Below, piece after piece: positions 24,113 to 32,242 of a DNA stretch of 64,000 bases. Position 1 is the stretch's first letter. The number at the start of each line of letters is the position of its first letter. The DNA lies in NCBI RefSeq assembly GCF_003313465.1, contig NZ_KZ845665.1, positions 434,001 to 498,000 of the forward strand. Direction: 5' to 3'. This stretch comes from Thermoflavimicrobium daqui (GTDB taxonomy: Bacteria > Bacillota > Bacilli > Thermoactinomycetales > Thermoactinomycetaceae). A model generated the notes under the pieces. That model was not told the origin of the DNA, searched no databases, and saw only the letters and a program-made list of their open reading frames with translations. A program made the translations under genes and the position numbers.

Positions 24113-24481
24113 ATTTCCACCATCCATTCAATCAATCACTTTGGGTCTAACTAGCAAAAATGATCTTTCGATCTATTTTTTGTAGATTGCTTTTATCTTA
24201 CCATAGTAAAGTCGAAAATAAAAAAATTTGAATATCTTATTGACTGTTAGCTAGTTTTACGCTTGAAAATCATAAATTGATTCATTTAGAAATACTTTAC
24301 TATGAAGAATGAAAAAAAAGCTATCTATACAAATACCGTTCCGTAATCTTTAAAATTTCGTACACTATCTTAGGAGTAATGGAATTTGTTTTATAGGTTT
24401 ATTTCCTCAGAATAGGGGGCATCCTGTAGCCAGATTGTTCATTTCCTTGAAATGGAATGGAAGGAAATGATCGATTGAGGA

Positions 24482-24802
24482 AAAGGAGGTGAATACTGTT
24501 ACTTTAAACATGAACAATGATCCGCAGACAAAGATAAATTATCAACCTTTTCAGAAAAATATTCTATAATACAAGTATTAAAATAGGGTGAAAAGTGAAA
24601 GCTAAATAGGGCTATTGATTAACCTATGTATGTAAAAAACAGAGAACCATTTTTTGCTAAGCGGAGATTTGTACAGACAGTGGACTAGAAAATAAAATCG
24701 ATGTAGTAATAAAGGTCGTTGGTAAGTAAAAAGAAGAAGCAATGATAAAATGAAAATATAAAAATGGCCACGCTTGTCTATGTTTTTAGTAACAGTGCTG
24801 CG
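24482..24802 (+). ncRNA. Structured leader with bridged ribosome-binding site (copy 1)
   Basis: Perfect SD AAAAGGAGGTG at 24481-24491, then ACTGTTACT (24495-24503), whose complement AGTAACAGT lies almost 300 bases later at 24788-24796, 6 bases before ATG 24803. The helix extends inward: AAACAT (24506-24511) with ATGTTT (24780-24785), and AACAA (24513-24517) with TTGT(C). Same layout in copies at 31581, 37426 and 48165. The leader interior holds no gene that I can identify. The 24113-24481 stretch upstream is also gene-free. Confidence 0.65.
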
Positions 24803-25003
24803 ATGATAACTATGGAAGATGTCATTAAAGCTTTTCGTTGTCGAGCCCCTGAAGAACGAATTCCTGTCCTTCGGTTAGAGTTAGACTATGAACTTGCCCA
24901 ATTATATGAAGCGATGATGGAGAATAGTCAGGTCAAAGTTGATGAATGTAAACAGAGATTAGAAAAAATTCGCAGAGAAATGTTAATGTTAGAAGCATTA
25001 TGA
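24803..25003 (+). CDS. Small coiled-coil protein, 66 aa, unknown
   Basis: Mostly helical and charged: IKAFRCRAPEERIPVLRLEL, YELAQLYEAMMENSQVKVDE, KQRLEKIRREMLMLEAL. I chose ATG 24803, not ATG 24764: the 13 codons between (including VYVFSN) are explained by a conserved RNA helix, and no ribosome-binding site precedes 24764. With the helix folded, the perfect SD at 24481-24491 is placed 13 bases from ATG 24803. Family not recognised. A perfect 28-base palindrome and terminator follow. Confidence 0.5.
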   Translation: MITMEDVIKAFRCRAPEERIPVLRLELDYELAQLYEAMMENSQVKVDECKQRLEKIRREMLMLEAL

Positions 25004-25068
25004 TTATTATGTGAAAGACTGTCTCCCTAAGGATAGAAAGGATTTGTGGTTAAATTTGTCGAAATTGT

Positions 25069-25106
25069 AACGTGTACTTTTATAAAAGTACACGTTAAAT
25101 TTTTAT
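25069..25106 (+). terminator. Perfect palindrome / terminator
   Basis: 28-base perfect palindrome built on AACGTGTACTTTTA, followed by AAATTTTTAT. Located between the coiled-coil gene and pepA; could also be an operator. Confidence 0.6.
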
Positions 25107-25132
25107 GAAGAAGAATATAGGGAGGCGTAGGC

Positions 25133-26623
25133 ATGAATTGGAAATTTTCGCATGAGTCTATCAGCAAGCTGGCTGCCGACGCGATGATTCTTTTTTATAC
25201 GGAAGATTGTGTCACTCTATCCGAAGATTTAAGAGAAGTGGACTATATGTTAGAAGGACATATTTCTCGATTGATGATCGATGGAGAAATTACTGGGAAG
25301 TTTGGAGAAGTGACGATTTTACGGGACTGGAATAAAAAGCCGATGACACGTGTATTCATCACTGGACTTGGTAAAAAAGAAAAGGTAGATCTTTTTAAAT
25401 TGAAAGATGCGGTAGCTATTGCAGCGCGTAAAGCGAAAAAAATAGGGCTCAAGCAGCTGAGTATAAGCAGCCCTTCCTATATGATTCAACACTTTAATCC
25501 AGTAGATATCATTCAATCGTTAGTTGAAGGAATTGAATTGGGGACATATCAACATCATACTTATCAAGAGCATAAACAGGATAGTGAACCAAATATCATT
25601 TTGTCATGTAAGGGCTTTCCAGAAAAAGCTGTGGAAATTGGAGTAGAACGAGGAATTATTTTTTCACAAGCTACCAATCTAGCACGTTTCCTTACGAATG
25701 AGCCGGCTAATCGCCTAAACCCAGAATCTTTTACCCAGTATGCCCAAAAAATTGCAGAGAAAAGTGGACTTTCCATCGAGATCTTGGAAGAAGATCAGTT
25801 AATATCAAAGAAGATGCAAGCTTTATTATCAGTCTCTGCTGGAAGTAAGTATGGAGCGAAAATGGTCGTTTTATCTTATAATGGAGCTCCAGATTGTACA
25901 GATGTGATTGGCTTAGTAGGGAAAGGTGTGACTTATGACAGTGGAGGATTGCAAATCAAAAAAGATGCTCATGTTCTCAGTGAAATGAAAGTGGACATGG
26001 CTGGTGGCGCGGCCGTTTTGGGAGCAATGGAAGCAATTGGAGCGATTAAGCCTCATACCAATGTGATTGCAGTTATTCCTTTATGTGAAAATATGATAGA
26101 TAGCAATGCATATCGTCCTGGAGATGTTATTTCAACTTATAGTGGCAAAACGATCGAAATCACGCATACAGATGCGGAAGGTCGTCTGGTTTTGGCAGAT
26201 GCTCTTACTTATATCAAGCAATTAGGAGCAACTAAATTGGTAGATGTAGCAACATTAACCGGAACAGTTTATAGTACATTTGGTCATGAAGTATCTGCCA
26301 TGATGACAAATAACCAGGATTGGAGTAGCGAGGTACTATATGCTTCAAAAATTACTGGAGAACGGATTTGGGAGTTACCACTTTACGAAGAGTATGAAGA
26401 ATTAATGCAGAGTGAGATTGCCGATTTAAAAAACTTTGGTGGATGGGGAGCTGTCAGTATACAAGGTGGGATTTTCTTAAAGCATTTTGTAGGGGAAACT
26501 CCATGGGTTCATTTGGATATAACAGGGACAATATTACGTCCCGAAGAAAAAGGAGTTTATGAAAAAGGAGCTACTGGTGCGATTGTACGAACTTTGATCC
26601 AATTAGCGATGCGAACATACTAA
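25133..26623 (+). CDS. pepA: Leucyl aminopeptidase, M17 family
   Basis: 496 residues, normal for M17. The C-terminal catalytic domain shows VGKGVTYDSGGLQIK (metal-binding Lys and Asp), KVDMAGGAAVLGAMEA, and THTDAEGRLVLADAL, with the signature NTDAEGRL changed to HTDAEGRL. The N-terminal domain is divergent. M17 enzymes are cytosolic hexamers with two metal ions that remove N-terminal Leu and other residues during peptide turnover. ATG 25133 has GGGAGGCG 5 bases upstream. It is followed by the GDPD gene after 43 bases, probably co-transcribed. Ser/Thr/Asn to His in the signature is mildly unusual. Confidence 0.88.
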   Translation: MNWKFSHESISKLAADAMILFYTEDCVTLSEDLREVDYMLEGHISRLMIDGEITGKFGEVTILRDWNKKPMTRVFITGLGKKEKVDLFKLKDAVAIAARKAKKIGLKQLSISSPSYMIQHFNPVDIIQSLVEGIELGTYQHHTYQEHKQDSEPNIILSCKGFPEKAVEIGVERGIIFSQATNLARFLTNEPANRLNPESFTQYAQKIAEKSGLSIEILEEDQLISKKMQALLSVSAGSKYGAKMVVLSYNGAPDCTDVIGLVGKGVTYDSGGLQIKKDAHVLSEMKVDMAGGAAVLGAMEAIGAIKPHTNVIAVIPLCENMIDSNAYRPGDVISTYSGKTIEITHTDAEGRLVLADALTYIKQLGATKLVDVATLTGTVYSTFGHEVSAMMTNNQDWSSEVLYASKITGERIWELPLYEEYEELMQSEIADLKNFGGWGAVSIQGGIFLKHFVGETPWVHLDITGTILRPEEKGVYEKGATGAIVRTLIQLAMRTY

Positions 26624-26666
26624 TCTATAGAAGAGTTTCAAATGGGCGATTGAGGGTGAATTGATA

Positions 26667-27410
26667 ATGAATACAAAAGTCATTGCACACCGGGGCTTTT
26701 CCGCTAAGGCTCCCGAAAATACTTTAGCTGCTTTCCAGTGGGCTATCAAGACAAAAGCAGATGGCATTGAGCTTGATGTGCATTTAACACTCGATGGGGA
26801 AGTCGTGGTCATTCATGATGAAAAGATTGATCGTACGACAACTGGGCAGGGTTGGATTAAAGATTTCACAATCGCTGAGCTTCGCCAATTCCAGAATGGA
26901 GTATGGTTTTCTGAAGAGTATTCAGATCAGATTATACCAACACTTGATGAGGTACTAGAGTTAGCAAGTAATACCGAGTTATTATTAAATATAGAGTTGA
27001 AAAATAATGTGATTTTTTATTCGGGCTTAGAAGAGACGGTGGTTCATAAAGTTGAACATTTTGGGTTAGAAAAGCAAGTAGTCATTTCTTCATTTAATCA
27101 TACAAGCTTAGCTTATTTACATCAATTTCGCCCCAATTGGTCCATAGCTGCATTATATGAAGAGCATTTATATAAACCTTGGATATATGCTAAAACTTTT
27201 GGTGCTTCTGCCCTTCATCCCATTTATACTGTGGTAACTGAAGAAATGATTGAGCAGTGCAATCAGCACGGAATTTTGGTCCGTCCATATACGATAAATT
27301 GTACTCAGGATATGAAACGTTTCGTTGATCTTCAAGTTGATGCGATTATTACAGATTTTCCAGATCAACTTTATGGATTATTACAAGAAAAAGCCATTGA
27401 GATCAGTTAG
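26667..27410 (+). CDS. Glycerophosphodiester phosphodiesterase
   Basis: 247 residues from ATG 26667, which follows GAGGGTGAATTGATA. GDPD TIM-barrel motifs are complete: VIAHRGFSAKAPENTLAAF, ADGIELDVHLTLDG, VVIHDEKIDRTTTGQG (catalytic His pair and Glu/Asp metal ligands), and the ending VDAIITDFPDQL. It hydrolyses glycerophosphodiesters to glycerol 3-phosphate plus an alcohol. No signal peptide, so intracellular, like YhdW/YqiK homologues. Terminator 30 bases downstream. Confidence 0.88.
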   Translation: MNTKVIAHRGFSAKAPENTLAAFQWAIKTKADGIELDVHLTLDGEVVVIHDEKIDRTTTGQGWIKDFTIAELRQFQNGVWFSEEYSDQIIPTLDEVLELASNTELLLNIELKNNVIFYSGLEETVVHKVEHFGLEKQVVISSFNHTSLAYLHQFRPNWSIAALYEEHLYKPWIYAKTFGASALHPIYTVVTEEMIEQCNQHGILVRPYTINCTQDMKRFVDLQVDAIITDFPDQLYGLLQEKAIEIS

Positions 27411-27443
27411 GTTGCACGGGTTAGAATGAAAGTGATATGATGG

Positions 27444-27471
27444 AAAGGCGCCGAGCTTGGCGCTTTTTTCT
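27444..27471 (+). terminator. Terminator of pepA-GDPD unit
   Basis: AAAGGCGCC / GGCGCTTTTTT with a 5-base loop. Confidence 0.85.
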
Positions 27472-27524
27472 TATGAAGAGGTTGTAAAAGTGTGTACAAT
27501 CTCAATGAAGGAAAGGTGATTACG

Positions 27525-28364
27525 ATGAAAATCGGCTGTCATATAAGTGTAGCGAAAGGACTTTATCCCGCTGCAAAACGAGCTCATGAGCTAAATGCTG
27601 CTGCATTTCAAGTATTTACAAAGAATCCAAGAGGCTTAAGGCCCAAAAAGTTAAATTTAAAAGATGCAGAAAAAGGAAGGAATTACATAAAAGAGCATGA
27701 TATGACACTTGTTGCCCATACGCCTTATATTACCAACTTATCTACACCTAAAGCAGATCTACAAGAAGTAACGATTCGTTCTATTAAAGAAGATTTACAT
27801 ATTGCAGAAGCTTATGGTGCGGTTGGTGCTGTAGTACATTGTGGAAAACATGTGGGCGAAGGAGTAGAGTTTGGGAAAAAGAGGATGGTAGAAACCTTAA
27901 ATTTTATATTGGAAGAATACCAAGGCACACCAAAGTTATTATTAGAAAATACAGCAGGACAAGGCAGTGAACTTGGGCTAACCATTGAAGAGCTAGTCGA
28001 AATAAGAGAGGCGACCGACTATCCAGAAAAGATTGGTTTTTGTTTTGATACGTGTCATGGTTTTGCTGCTGGTATGTGGTCTTATGATACTTTTGCTGAG
28101 TGTGTTGATACGATGAAAAAAACAGGGTACTTGAATCATTTGGTGGCAATCCATTTTAATGATAGTAAAGTCCCTTTTAATAGCCGCAAAGACCGACATG
28201 AAAAAATAGGTAAAGGCGAAATCGGGGCTGAAGCTTTGTCTCTTTTTCTAAAGAGTGATGTTTTTGAGGGACTTCCTATTATTTTAGAGACACCAGTCGA
28301 AGATGAGAGTGAGTATGCAGATGAAATCGCTTATCTGCACCAGCTTCGACCAGAGAAGTCGTAA
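27525..28364 (+). CDS. nfo: Endonuclease IV (apurinic/apyrimidinic endonuclease)
   Basis: 279 residues from ATG 27525 (AGGAAAGGTGATTACG upstream); the frame opens 11 codons earlier without a ribosome-binding site. Zinc-site motifs: VAHTPYITNLSTP, GAVVHCGKHVGEG, LLLENTAGQGSELG, GFCFDTCHGFAAG, VAIHFNDSKVPF, ILETPVEDE. Trinuclear-zinc enzyme that cleaves 5' of abasic sites in base excision repair; in spore formers it protects germinating spores. The YlaH-like gene starts 18 bases downstream. Confidence 0.92.
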   Translation: MKIGCHISVAKGLYPAAKRAHELNAAAFQVFTKNPRGLRPKKLNLKDAEKGRNYIKEHDMTLVAHTPYITNLSTPKADLQEVTIRSIKEDLHIAEAYGAVGAVVHCGKHVGEGVEFGKKRMVETLNFILEEYQGTPKLLLENTAGQGSELGLTIEELVEIREATDYPEKIGFCFDTCHGFAAGMWSYDTFAECVDTMKKTGYLNHLVAIHFNDSKVPFNSRKDRHEKIGKGEIGAEALSLFLKSDVFEGLPIILETPVEDESEYADEIAYLHQLRPEKS

Positions 28365-28381
28365 AGAAAGGAGGAGAAATC

Positions 28382-28651
28382 ATGTTTGATTGGGTTGATC
28401 AACTTCCAGGGTATGGAAGATATCTAATCATTCTAATTTTATCCGCTGTTATTTATCAAATGGCTTTTGCACGTAATCTACCTCTTTTAAAAAGTATCTT
28501 CGTTTATATCGTACTAGCTATTGGTTGTGTGATTCTCCTTATTTTTCAAATTATGCAGTTTCCTATTATTGAGGCGATGTTAATTACGGTAGTACTCATC
28601 GTTTTAACACGTTTACGATTGATGTTTGGAAAATCAAATCAATCCAAGTAA
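28382..28651 (+). CDS. ylaH: YlaH-like membrane protein
   Basis: 89 residues with three hydrophobic segments (YLIILILSAVIYQMAF, FVYIVLAIGCVILLIFQIM, MLITVVLIVLTRLRLMFG) and the family phrase FARNLPLLKS. It matches YlaH of B. subtilis, whose function is unknown. GAAAGGAGGAGAAATC precedes the ATG. The downstream order (small protein, ylaI, ylaJ) also resembles the B. subtilis yla region. Confidence 0.75.
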   Translation: MFDWVDQLPGYGRYLIILILSAVIYQMAFARNLPLLKSIFVYIVLAIGCVILLIFQIMQFPIIEAMLITVVLIVLTRLRLMFGKSNQSK

Positions 28652-28674
28652 GATTAAGTGTTAAAAAAGAAAGT

Positions 28675-28716
28675 CCCCTTTTTACCCTCATCGAGGTAGT
28701 GAAAAAGGGGTATGTA
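28675..28716 (+). terminator. Terminator-like stem
   Basis: CCCCTTTTT / AAAAAGGGG with inner CTC/GAG pairing; weak T tail. Confidence 0.5.
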
Positions 28717-28753
28717 TTGAACGAATTTAAACTGGTGGAAGTGGGGGAGTTTT

Positions 28754-29035
28754 ATGCAGTTGAAAGATGCACTGTTTAATTGGTTACAAATTCAAATCGT
28801 TTGGGAAGCTCGTCCATCAGATCGTTCTGCACGGGATACAGTCCTTTTTTTTACGGAAATTTTACGTGAAGATCATCAAGTGTCAGATTTAGAGAAGCGA
28901 GAAGAGGAATCGGAGTATGTCATTTCATTTCGCCAACATGATGAAATGCTTTCCTATTCCTTTCCTAAAGAAGCTGCAGAAAAGCTTCTTTCGGATATTG
29001 TTTCAGAGCCTAAGTACAATCAATCGTTTGAATAG
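28754..29035 (+). CDS. Conserved small protein, possibly YlaL-like
   Basis: 93 residues, no membrane segment. FNWLQIQIVWEARPSDRSAR, TVLFFTEILREDHQ and FPKEAAEKLLSDIVSEPKYN. Position between ylaH and ylaI suggests a yla-region family (possibly YlaL), but I am not certain of the match. TTTATG start after GTGGAAGTGGGGGAG. Its end overlaps the 3' end of the convergent ylaI gene by 16 bases. Confidence 0.55.
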   Translation: MQLKDALFNWLQIQIVWEARPSDRSARDTVLFFTEILREDHQVSDLEKREEESEYVISFRQHDEMLSYSFPKEAAEKLLSDIVSEPKYNQSFE

Positions 29036-29223
29036 CCCAAGTAGATAAACTCATTCGTACGTTCTTCGCTTTCTTTTTCTTGATGCCGCTTTTCAACTTG
29101 TTTACTAATTCGTAGATAGCATGTTGGGCAAATTTGAATTTTGTGTGGATGCTTTTTTACTTTCTTTTCTTGGATTTTATTAAGCTCAAAAGACTGATCA
29201 CATAAGATACAAATTAATTTCAT
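29020..29223 (-). CDS. ylaI: YlaI-like zinc-ribbon protein (DUF2197)
   Basis: 67 residues with two CxxC pairs: CILCDQSFELN and CPTCYLRISKQVEKR, joined by a basic stretch (KKVKKHPHKIQ). It matches the YlaI/DUF2197 family of small zinc ribbons. Function unknown; nucleic-acid or protein binding is likely from the fold. ATG 29223 follows TAAAGGGAGTTATTT. Confidence 0.75.
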   Translation of the reverse strand: MKLICILCDQSFELNKIQEKKVKKHPHKIQICPTCYLRISKQVEKRHQEKESEERTNEFIYLGYSND

Positions 29224-29339
29224 AAATAACTCCCTTTAACGTTGGAATCAAGTGAATGAGCTTAACTCTATTCTATGGAAACAATACAAGGGATACAAGT
29301 AATGGATGACGACAAGTTTAAGTTAAGAAGCTTTTGTAC

Positions 29340-29372
29340 CAGGAATGGGTTATTTTCATGAACCCATTCCTG
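29340..29372. repeat. 12-bp inverted repeat without T tract
   Basis: CAGGAATGGGTT / AACCCATTCCTG around a 9-base loop, in the gap between ylaI and ylaJ. No U-run on either strand, so not a standard terminator; it could be an mRNA-stabilising stem at the ylaJ 3' end. Confidence 0.5.
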
Positions 29373-29416
29373 ATATCGGAGTTTATCCTAAGTATGAGAA
29401 AGTGGATGATATTTAT

Positions 29417-29986
29417 TTAAGGTGTTTGTTTTAGACGTTGTTCATTGGTACGTGTAGGTGGTTCTTCTCGTTTGGGAGCTTCTCTAGAAGGCTGTGGCAC
29501 AATACGATTGGTGATATCTGCTAGTTCTTCAAGTATGCCACCAAGAGGGCGACCTTGCCGAATATCATGATTCACATCGCGTAATCGTTGAACAAGATCA
29601 ATGTCAGCAGTTACCAGTGCGCGAGCTCCTTGAGGGTCTTCATGTAAAGCTTGTGCAACCGTGTACTTAACTGTTCCCACACGTCCACGATCTAAACGCG
29701 GATCTAAATCAATCCCAACAATCGTATACTTTCCGAGTACAACTGCGGTTGCTCCACGTACATGAGGAACGCTTGTCGCAAGGTTGACCAATCGATTGGC
29801 GATGGCTTGTGATGATTGATCCCGTTTTGGCTGTGGAATGGTTTGCTTGACTCGTTCTGTATGAGAAATAGGTTGGTTAGGACCCGGTGTTGCTTCTTTA
29901 GCTGGTGGCTTATTACTTGTTTCACACCCTGTGATTAGTATGGATATAACAAAGAGAATACTTAATCGTCTAAGAAGTAGATGCAT
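29417..29986 (-). CDS. ylaJ: YhcN/YlaJ-family sporulation lipoprotein
   Basis: About 190 residues from ATG 29986 (GTGAAAGGAAG upstream; an in-frame ATG nine codons earlier lacks a ribosome-binding site). Lipoprotein signal peptide with lipobox LITGC, a proline-rich linker, then the YhcN/YlaJ domain (IANRLVNLATSVPHVRGATA, VVLGKYTIVGIDLDPRLD, VAQALHEDPQGARALVTADI). These proteins are made in the developing spore and sit in the inner membrane; they aid spore stability or germination. The C-terminal tail is rich in Pro, Arg and Glu. Confidence 0.85.
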   Translation of the reverse strand: MHLLLRRLSILFVISILITGCETSNKPPAKEATPGPNQPISHTERVKQTIPQPKRDQSSQAIANRLVNLATSVPHVRGATAVVLGKYTIVGIDLDPRLDRGRVGTVKYTVAQALHEDPQGARALVTADIDLVQRLRDVNHDIRQGRPLGGILEELADITNRIVPQPSREAPKREEPPTRTNEQRLKQTP

Positions 29987-30147
29987 CGTATTTCTTCCTT
30001 TCACGGTTTTCATTTAGCTATAGTGTTTCCTGAAGAACAAAATGTATGAGTAATGGTGAACCCAAGAGTATGGGAATTTATTGAGGAAGAACTAAAAGGA
30101 AATGCTAGAAAAATGCATTTCACTATGTAAAGGTGGTAATCAAAGCG

Positions 30148-30777
30148 ATGAGAGTCGAAACATTTTCTTTAGGACCTGTAATGACAAATGCTTATTTAAT
30201 ATATGATGAAGAAAGTAAAGAAGGCATTGTATTTGATCCGGGGATGAATCCCAGTCCACTCATTAACCAAATCAAAGAGCTAGGATTAAAGATTCAGGGA
30301 ATTTTACTTACACACGCGCATTTTGATCATATTGGTGGTCTAGAAGAAGTTCGTCAACTAACACAAGCACCTGTGTATGTACATCGGATTGAAGAGGATT
30401 GGCTTACAGACCCTAAACAGAATGGCTCCGCATTGTTAATGGGAAAACCGATTGTTTGTCAGCCAGCTGATTTCCTTTTGGATGGAGGAGAAAAACTAAC
30501 ATTCATCGGCGAAAATTTCCAAGTTATCCATACGCCTGGCCATTCTCCCGGAAGTGTGTCATATTTGTGCGGATCTTTGCTTATCAGTGGGGATGTTTTG
30601 TTTGCGGGGTCGATTGGTCGAACTGATTTACCAGGAGGAAGCTTGGAGACTTTAATGAATTCGATTCATCATCAATTATTGACGTTACCTGAAGAGACCC
30701 GTGTTTTGTGTGGGCATGGTCCAGAAACGACAATTGGCCGAGAGATGGAACAAAATCCATATATCACTGGTTGGTAA
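30148..30777 (+). CDS. yqgX: MBL-fold metallo-hydrolase (glyoxalase II-like, YqgX type)
   Basis: 210 residues from ATG 30148 (AAAGGTGG upstream). Metallo-beta-lactamase motifs: LLTHAHFDHIGG, IHTPGHSPGSVSYL, ISGDVLFAGSIGRTDLPGG, VLCGHGPETTIG. Such enzymes hydrolyse thioesters; in bacillithiol producers YqgX is a candidate S-lactoyl-bacillithiol hydrolase in methylglyoxal detoxification, which fits with bshC at 46292 but is inference. A strong terminator follows. Confidence 0.82.
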   Translation: MRVETFSLGPVMTNAYLIYDEESKEGIVFDPGMNPSPLINQIKELGLKIQGILLTHAHFDHIGGLEEVRQLTQAPVYVHRIEEDWLTDPKQNGSALLMGKPIVCQPADFLLDGGEKLTFIGENFQVIHTPGHSPGSVSYLCGSLLISGDVLFAGSIGRTDLPGGSLETLMNSIHHQLLTLPEETRVLCGHGPETTIGREMEQNPYITGW

Positions 30778-30781
30778 ATAG

Positions 30782-30829
30782 ATATACAAAAAAGGTAGTG
30801 CTTAATTGCACTATCTTTTTTGTATATGG
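30782..30829. terminator. Strong terminator
   Basis: ATATACAAAAAAGGTAGTGC pairs fully with GCACTATCTTTTTTGTATAT around a 6-base loop. Confidence 0.9.
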
Positions 30830-30835
30830 TTCACA

Positions 30836-31439
30836 GGGAACAGGGGAAATTTTAGATGCGTCTACTCAATTAGCAAAAGGTGCTGAGCAGATGGGCAAAT
30901 GGTCTGGCGATCATTGGACAAAAATGAATACTCTAAGAAAAATAAATATCAAAAATTTAGAATGTCGGATTGATAAGATTGAGTGGATCATAAGCGAAGT
31001 GCGTACAAAAAAATGGCAAATCCCAATTTTACCAATTCCACCTAAAATAGCTGAAATAAAAGGACAAATTCGCCAAGATATAGCTCAAATCAAAAAACAA
31101 TGGTAAAGTCTAGTTTCACAGGTTCATCAAGTTGATAAGCTTATTAAAGGAAGTAAACATCTGGCAAAGGGAAGCAGGCAATTAGAAGTAGGGATCCAAT
31201 TGTTAACACAAGGAACTCAAAAGTTAAATACACTTTATTTGTAAATGTAACGAAGGAGTTAAGTGAAGGAAATAAGAAACTAGCTAGCGAATTAATCAAA
31301 GCATCGAAGAAAAAGTTACCTCCTATAGAAACGCCATCCATCATCTAGCTCCATTGATAAACTCGCTAGTAGTTATTTGGCTGTTTTTGTTAATTCCACT
31401 GTGTATCTGGATGTTAAGACAAAGACGAGGGTTTGCATG
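30836..31439 (+). pseudogene. Decayed repeat-rich membrane protein (YhgE/Pip-like)
   Basis: Successive frames read EILDASTQLAKGAEQMGKW, a 90-residue linker (KINIKNLECRIDKIEWIISE, IAEIKGQIRQDIAQIKKQ), then after a stop LDKLIKGSKHLAKGSRQLEV-type repeats, and finally, in another frame, PLINSLVVIWLFLLIPLCIW as a membrane helix and RQRRG tail. The LxxGxxxLxxG repeats with a C-terminal helix resemble YhgE/Pip-type or similar envelope proteins. Several stops and shifts show it is dead; the 5' end is missing. Confidence 0.45.
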
Positions 31440-31580
31440 AGTTAAAAGAAAAAGATCAATTGGAATCTCTCTAGTTTTCAATAGATTGATCAAAAATGTC
31501 ATCTTTTTTTCACTTTATCCGATTTTTTCTTAATAGTAGATCTGTCATGATTGTGGGGGGACAATATCGGGTTCAATTAA

Positions 31581-31621
31581 GGGGGTGGATGCTGTTACTC
31601 TACTGAGTGGCAGTGATGTAG
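31581..31621 (+). ncRNA. Bridged ribosome-binding site hairpin (copy 4, minimal)
   Basis: AAGGGGGTG (31579-31587), then CTGTTACT (31592-31599), six-base loop, AGTGGCAG (31606-31613, two G-U pairs), then 8 bases to ATG 31622. The simplest member of the leader family; the long interior of the other copies is replaced by a 6-base loop. Confidence 0.55.
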
Positions 31622-32218
31622 ATGAAAAGCAGAAATTGGCTAATTGCAGCCTTGCTCATATTTGCAGTTGTTGGAACAATATGGTGGAAATGGCCACAAG
31701 AGCAAGTGACATCAACGCAAAAAGGAGCAAATCAAGGAAAAGCAGCGGTTACTCATGCAGATTGTCGTGAAGAAGAGCAAGCTGAAACAGGATATTGTGC
31801 ACCAAACTTTACTTTGACCTCACTTGATGGTAAAAAAGTGGAGTTATATCAAAATCATGGGAAGCCAACTTTTCTTAACTTCTGGGCATCTTGGTGTGAA
31901 CCATGTAAAAGAGAGATGCCAATGCTTCAGAAGGCCTATCAAAAGTATAAAGGACAAGTTAACTTTTTGATGGTAAACGCAACAGCATTTGACGATGAGA
32001 AAAAAATGCGCGATTATGTAAAGCAGAACGGCTTTAATTTTCCCATTCTTTTAGATCCATATCGACCGAAATATGTAACAACTACACAAACTCATTATGG
32101 TGTTTTAGGCTTTCCGATGACTTTCATTGTGGATGCGAAAGGGAAAATCATGTATAAACACCCAGGGGAGATGAATCAAGAAGTACTTGATGATATTATG
32201 CAAAAACTGACCAACTAG
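31622..32218 (+). CDS. TlpA/ResA-like membrane-anchored thioredoxin
   Basis: 198 residues. Residues 5-23 form a signal anchor (WLIAALLIFAVVGTIWW). The thioredoxin domain carries FWASWCEPCKREMP with the active-site CEPC, and the cis-Pro in GFPMTFIVDAKG. A cysteine pair before the domain (DCREEEQAETGYCAPNF) is unusual for ResA. Likely an extracytoplasmic thiol-disulfide reductase working with CcdA encoded 24 bases downstream, which would supply reductant from the cytoplasm. ATG 31622 is served by the hairpin-bridged SD described above. Confidence 0.82.
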   Translation: MKSRNWLIAALLIFAVVGTIWWKWPQEQVTSTQKGANQGKAAVTHADCREEEQAETGYCAPNFTLTSLDGKKVELYQNHGKPTFLNFWASWCEPCKREMPMLQKAYQKYKGQVNFLMVNATAFDDEKKMRDYVKQNGFNFPILLDPYRPKYVTTTQTHYGVLGFPMTFIVDAKGKIMYKHPGEMNQEVLDDIMQKLTN

Positions 32219-32242
32219 AAAGGGAGAGGGCGAAGAAAAACA

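Noticed and set aside
24493-24506. Mini-ORF CTG-TTA-CTT-TAA after the SD as a leader peptide
   Set aside because: The codons do not persist in copy 2, and the conserved pairing explains the sequence better; a non-ATG start adds a further assumption.
24764-24802. N-terminal extension MATLVYVFSNSAA as part of the 24803 protein
   Set aside because: No ribosome-binding site before 24764, and the bases are explained by a helix conserved in three other leaders.
30708-31106. 132-codon frame starting inside the MBL hydrolase gene
   Set aside because: Its first part is an out-of-frame shadow and crosses a strong terminator; only the part after about 30836 looks coding, and it is a pseudogene.
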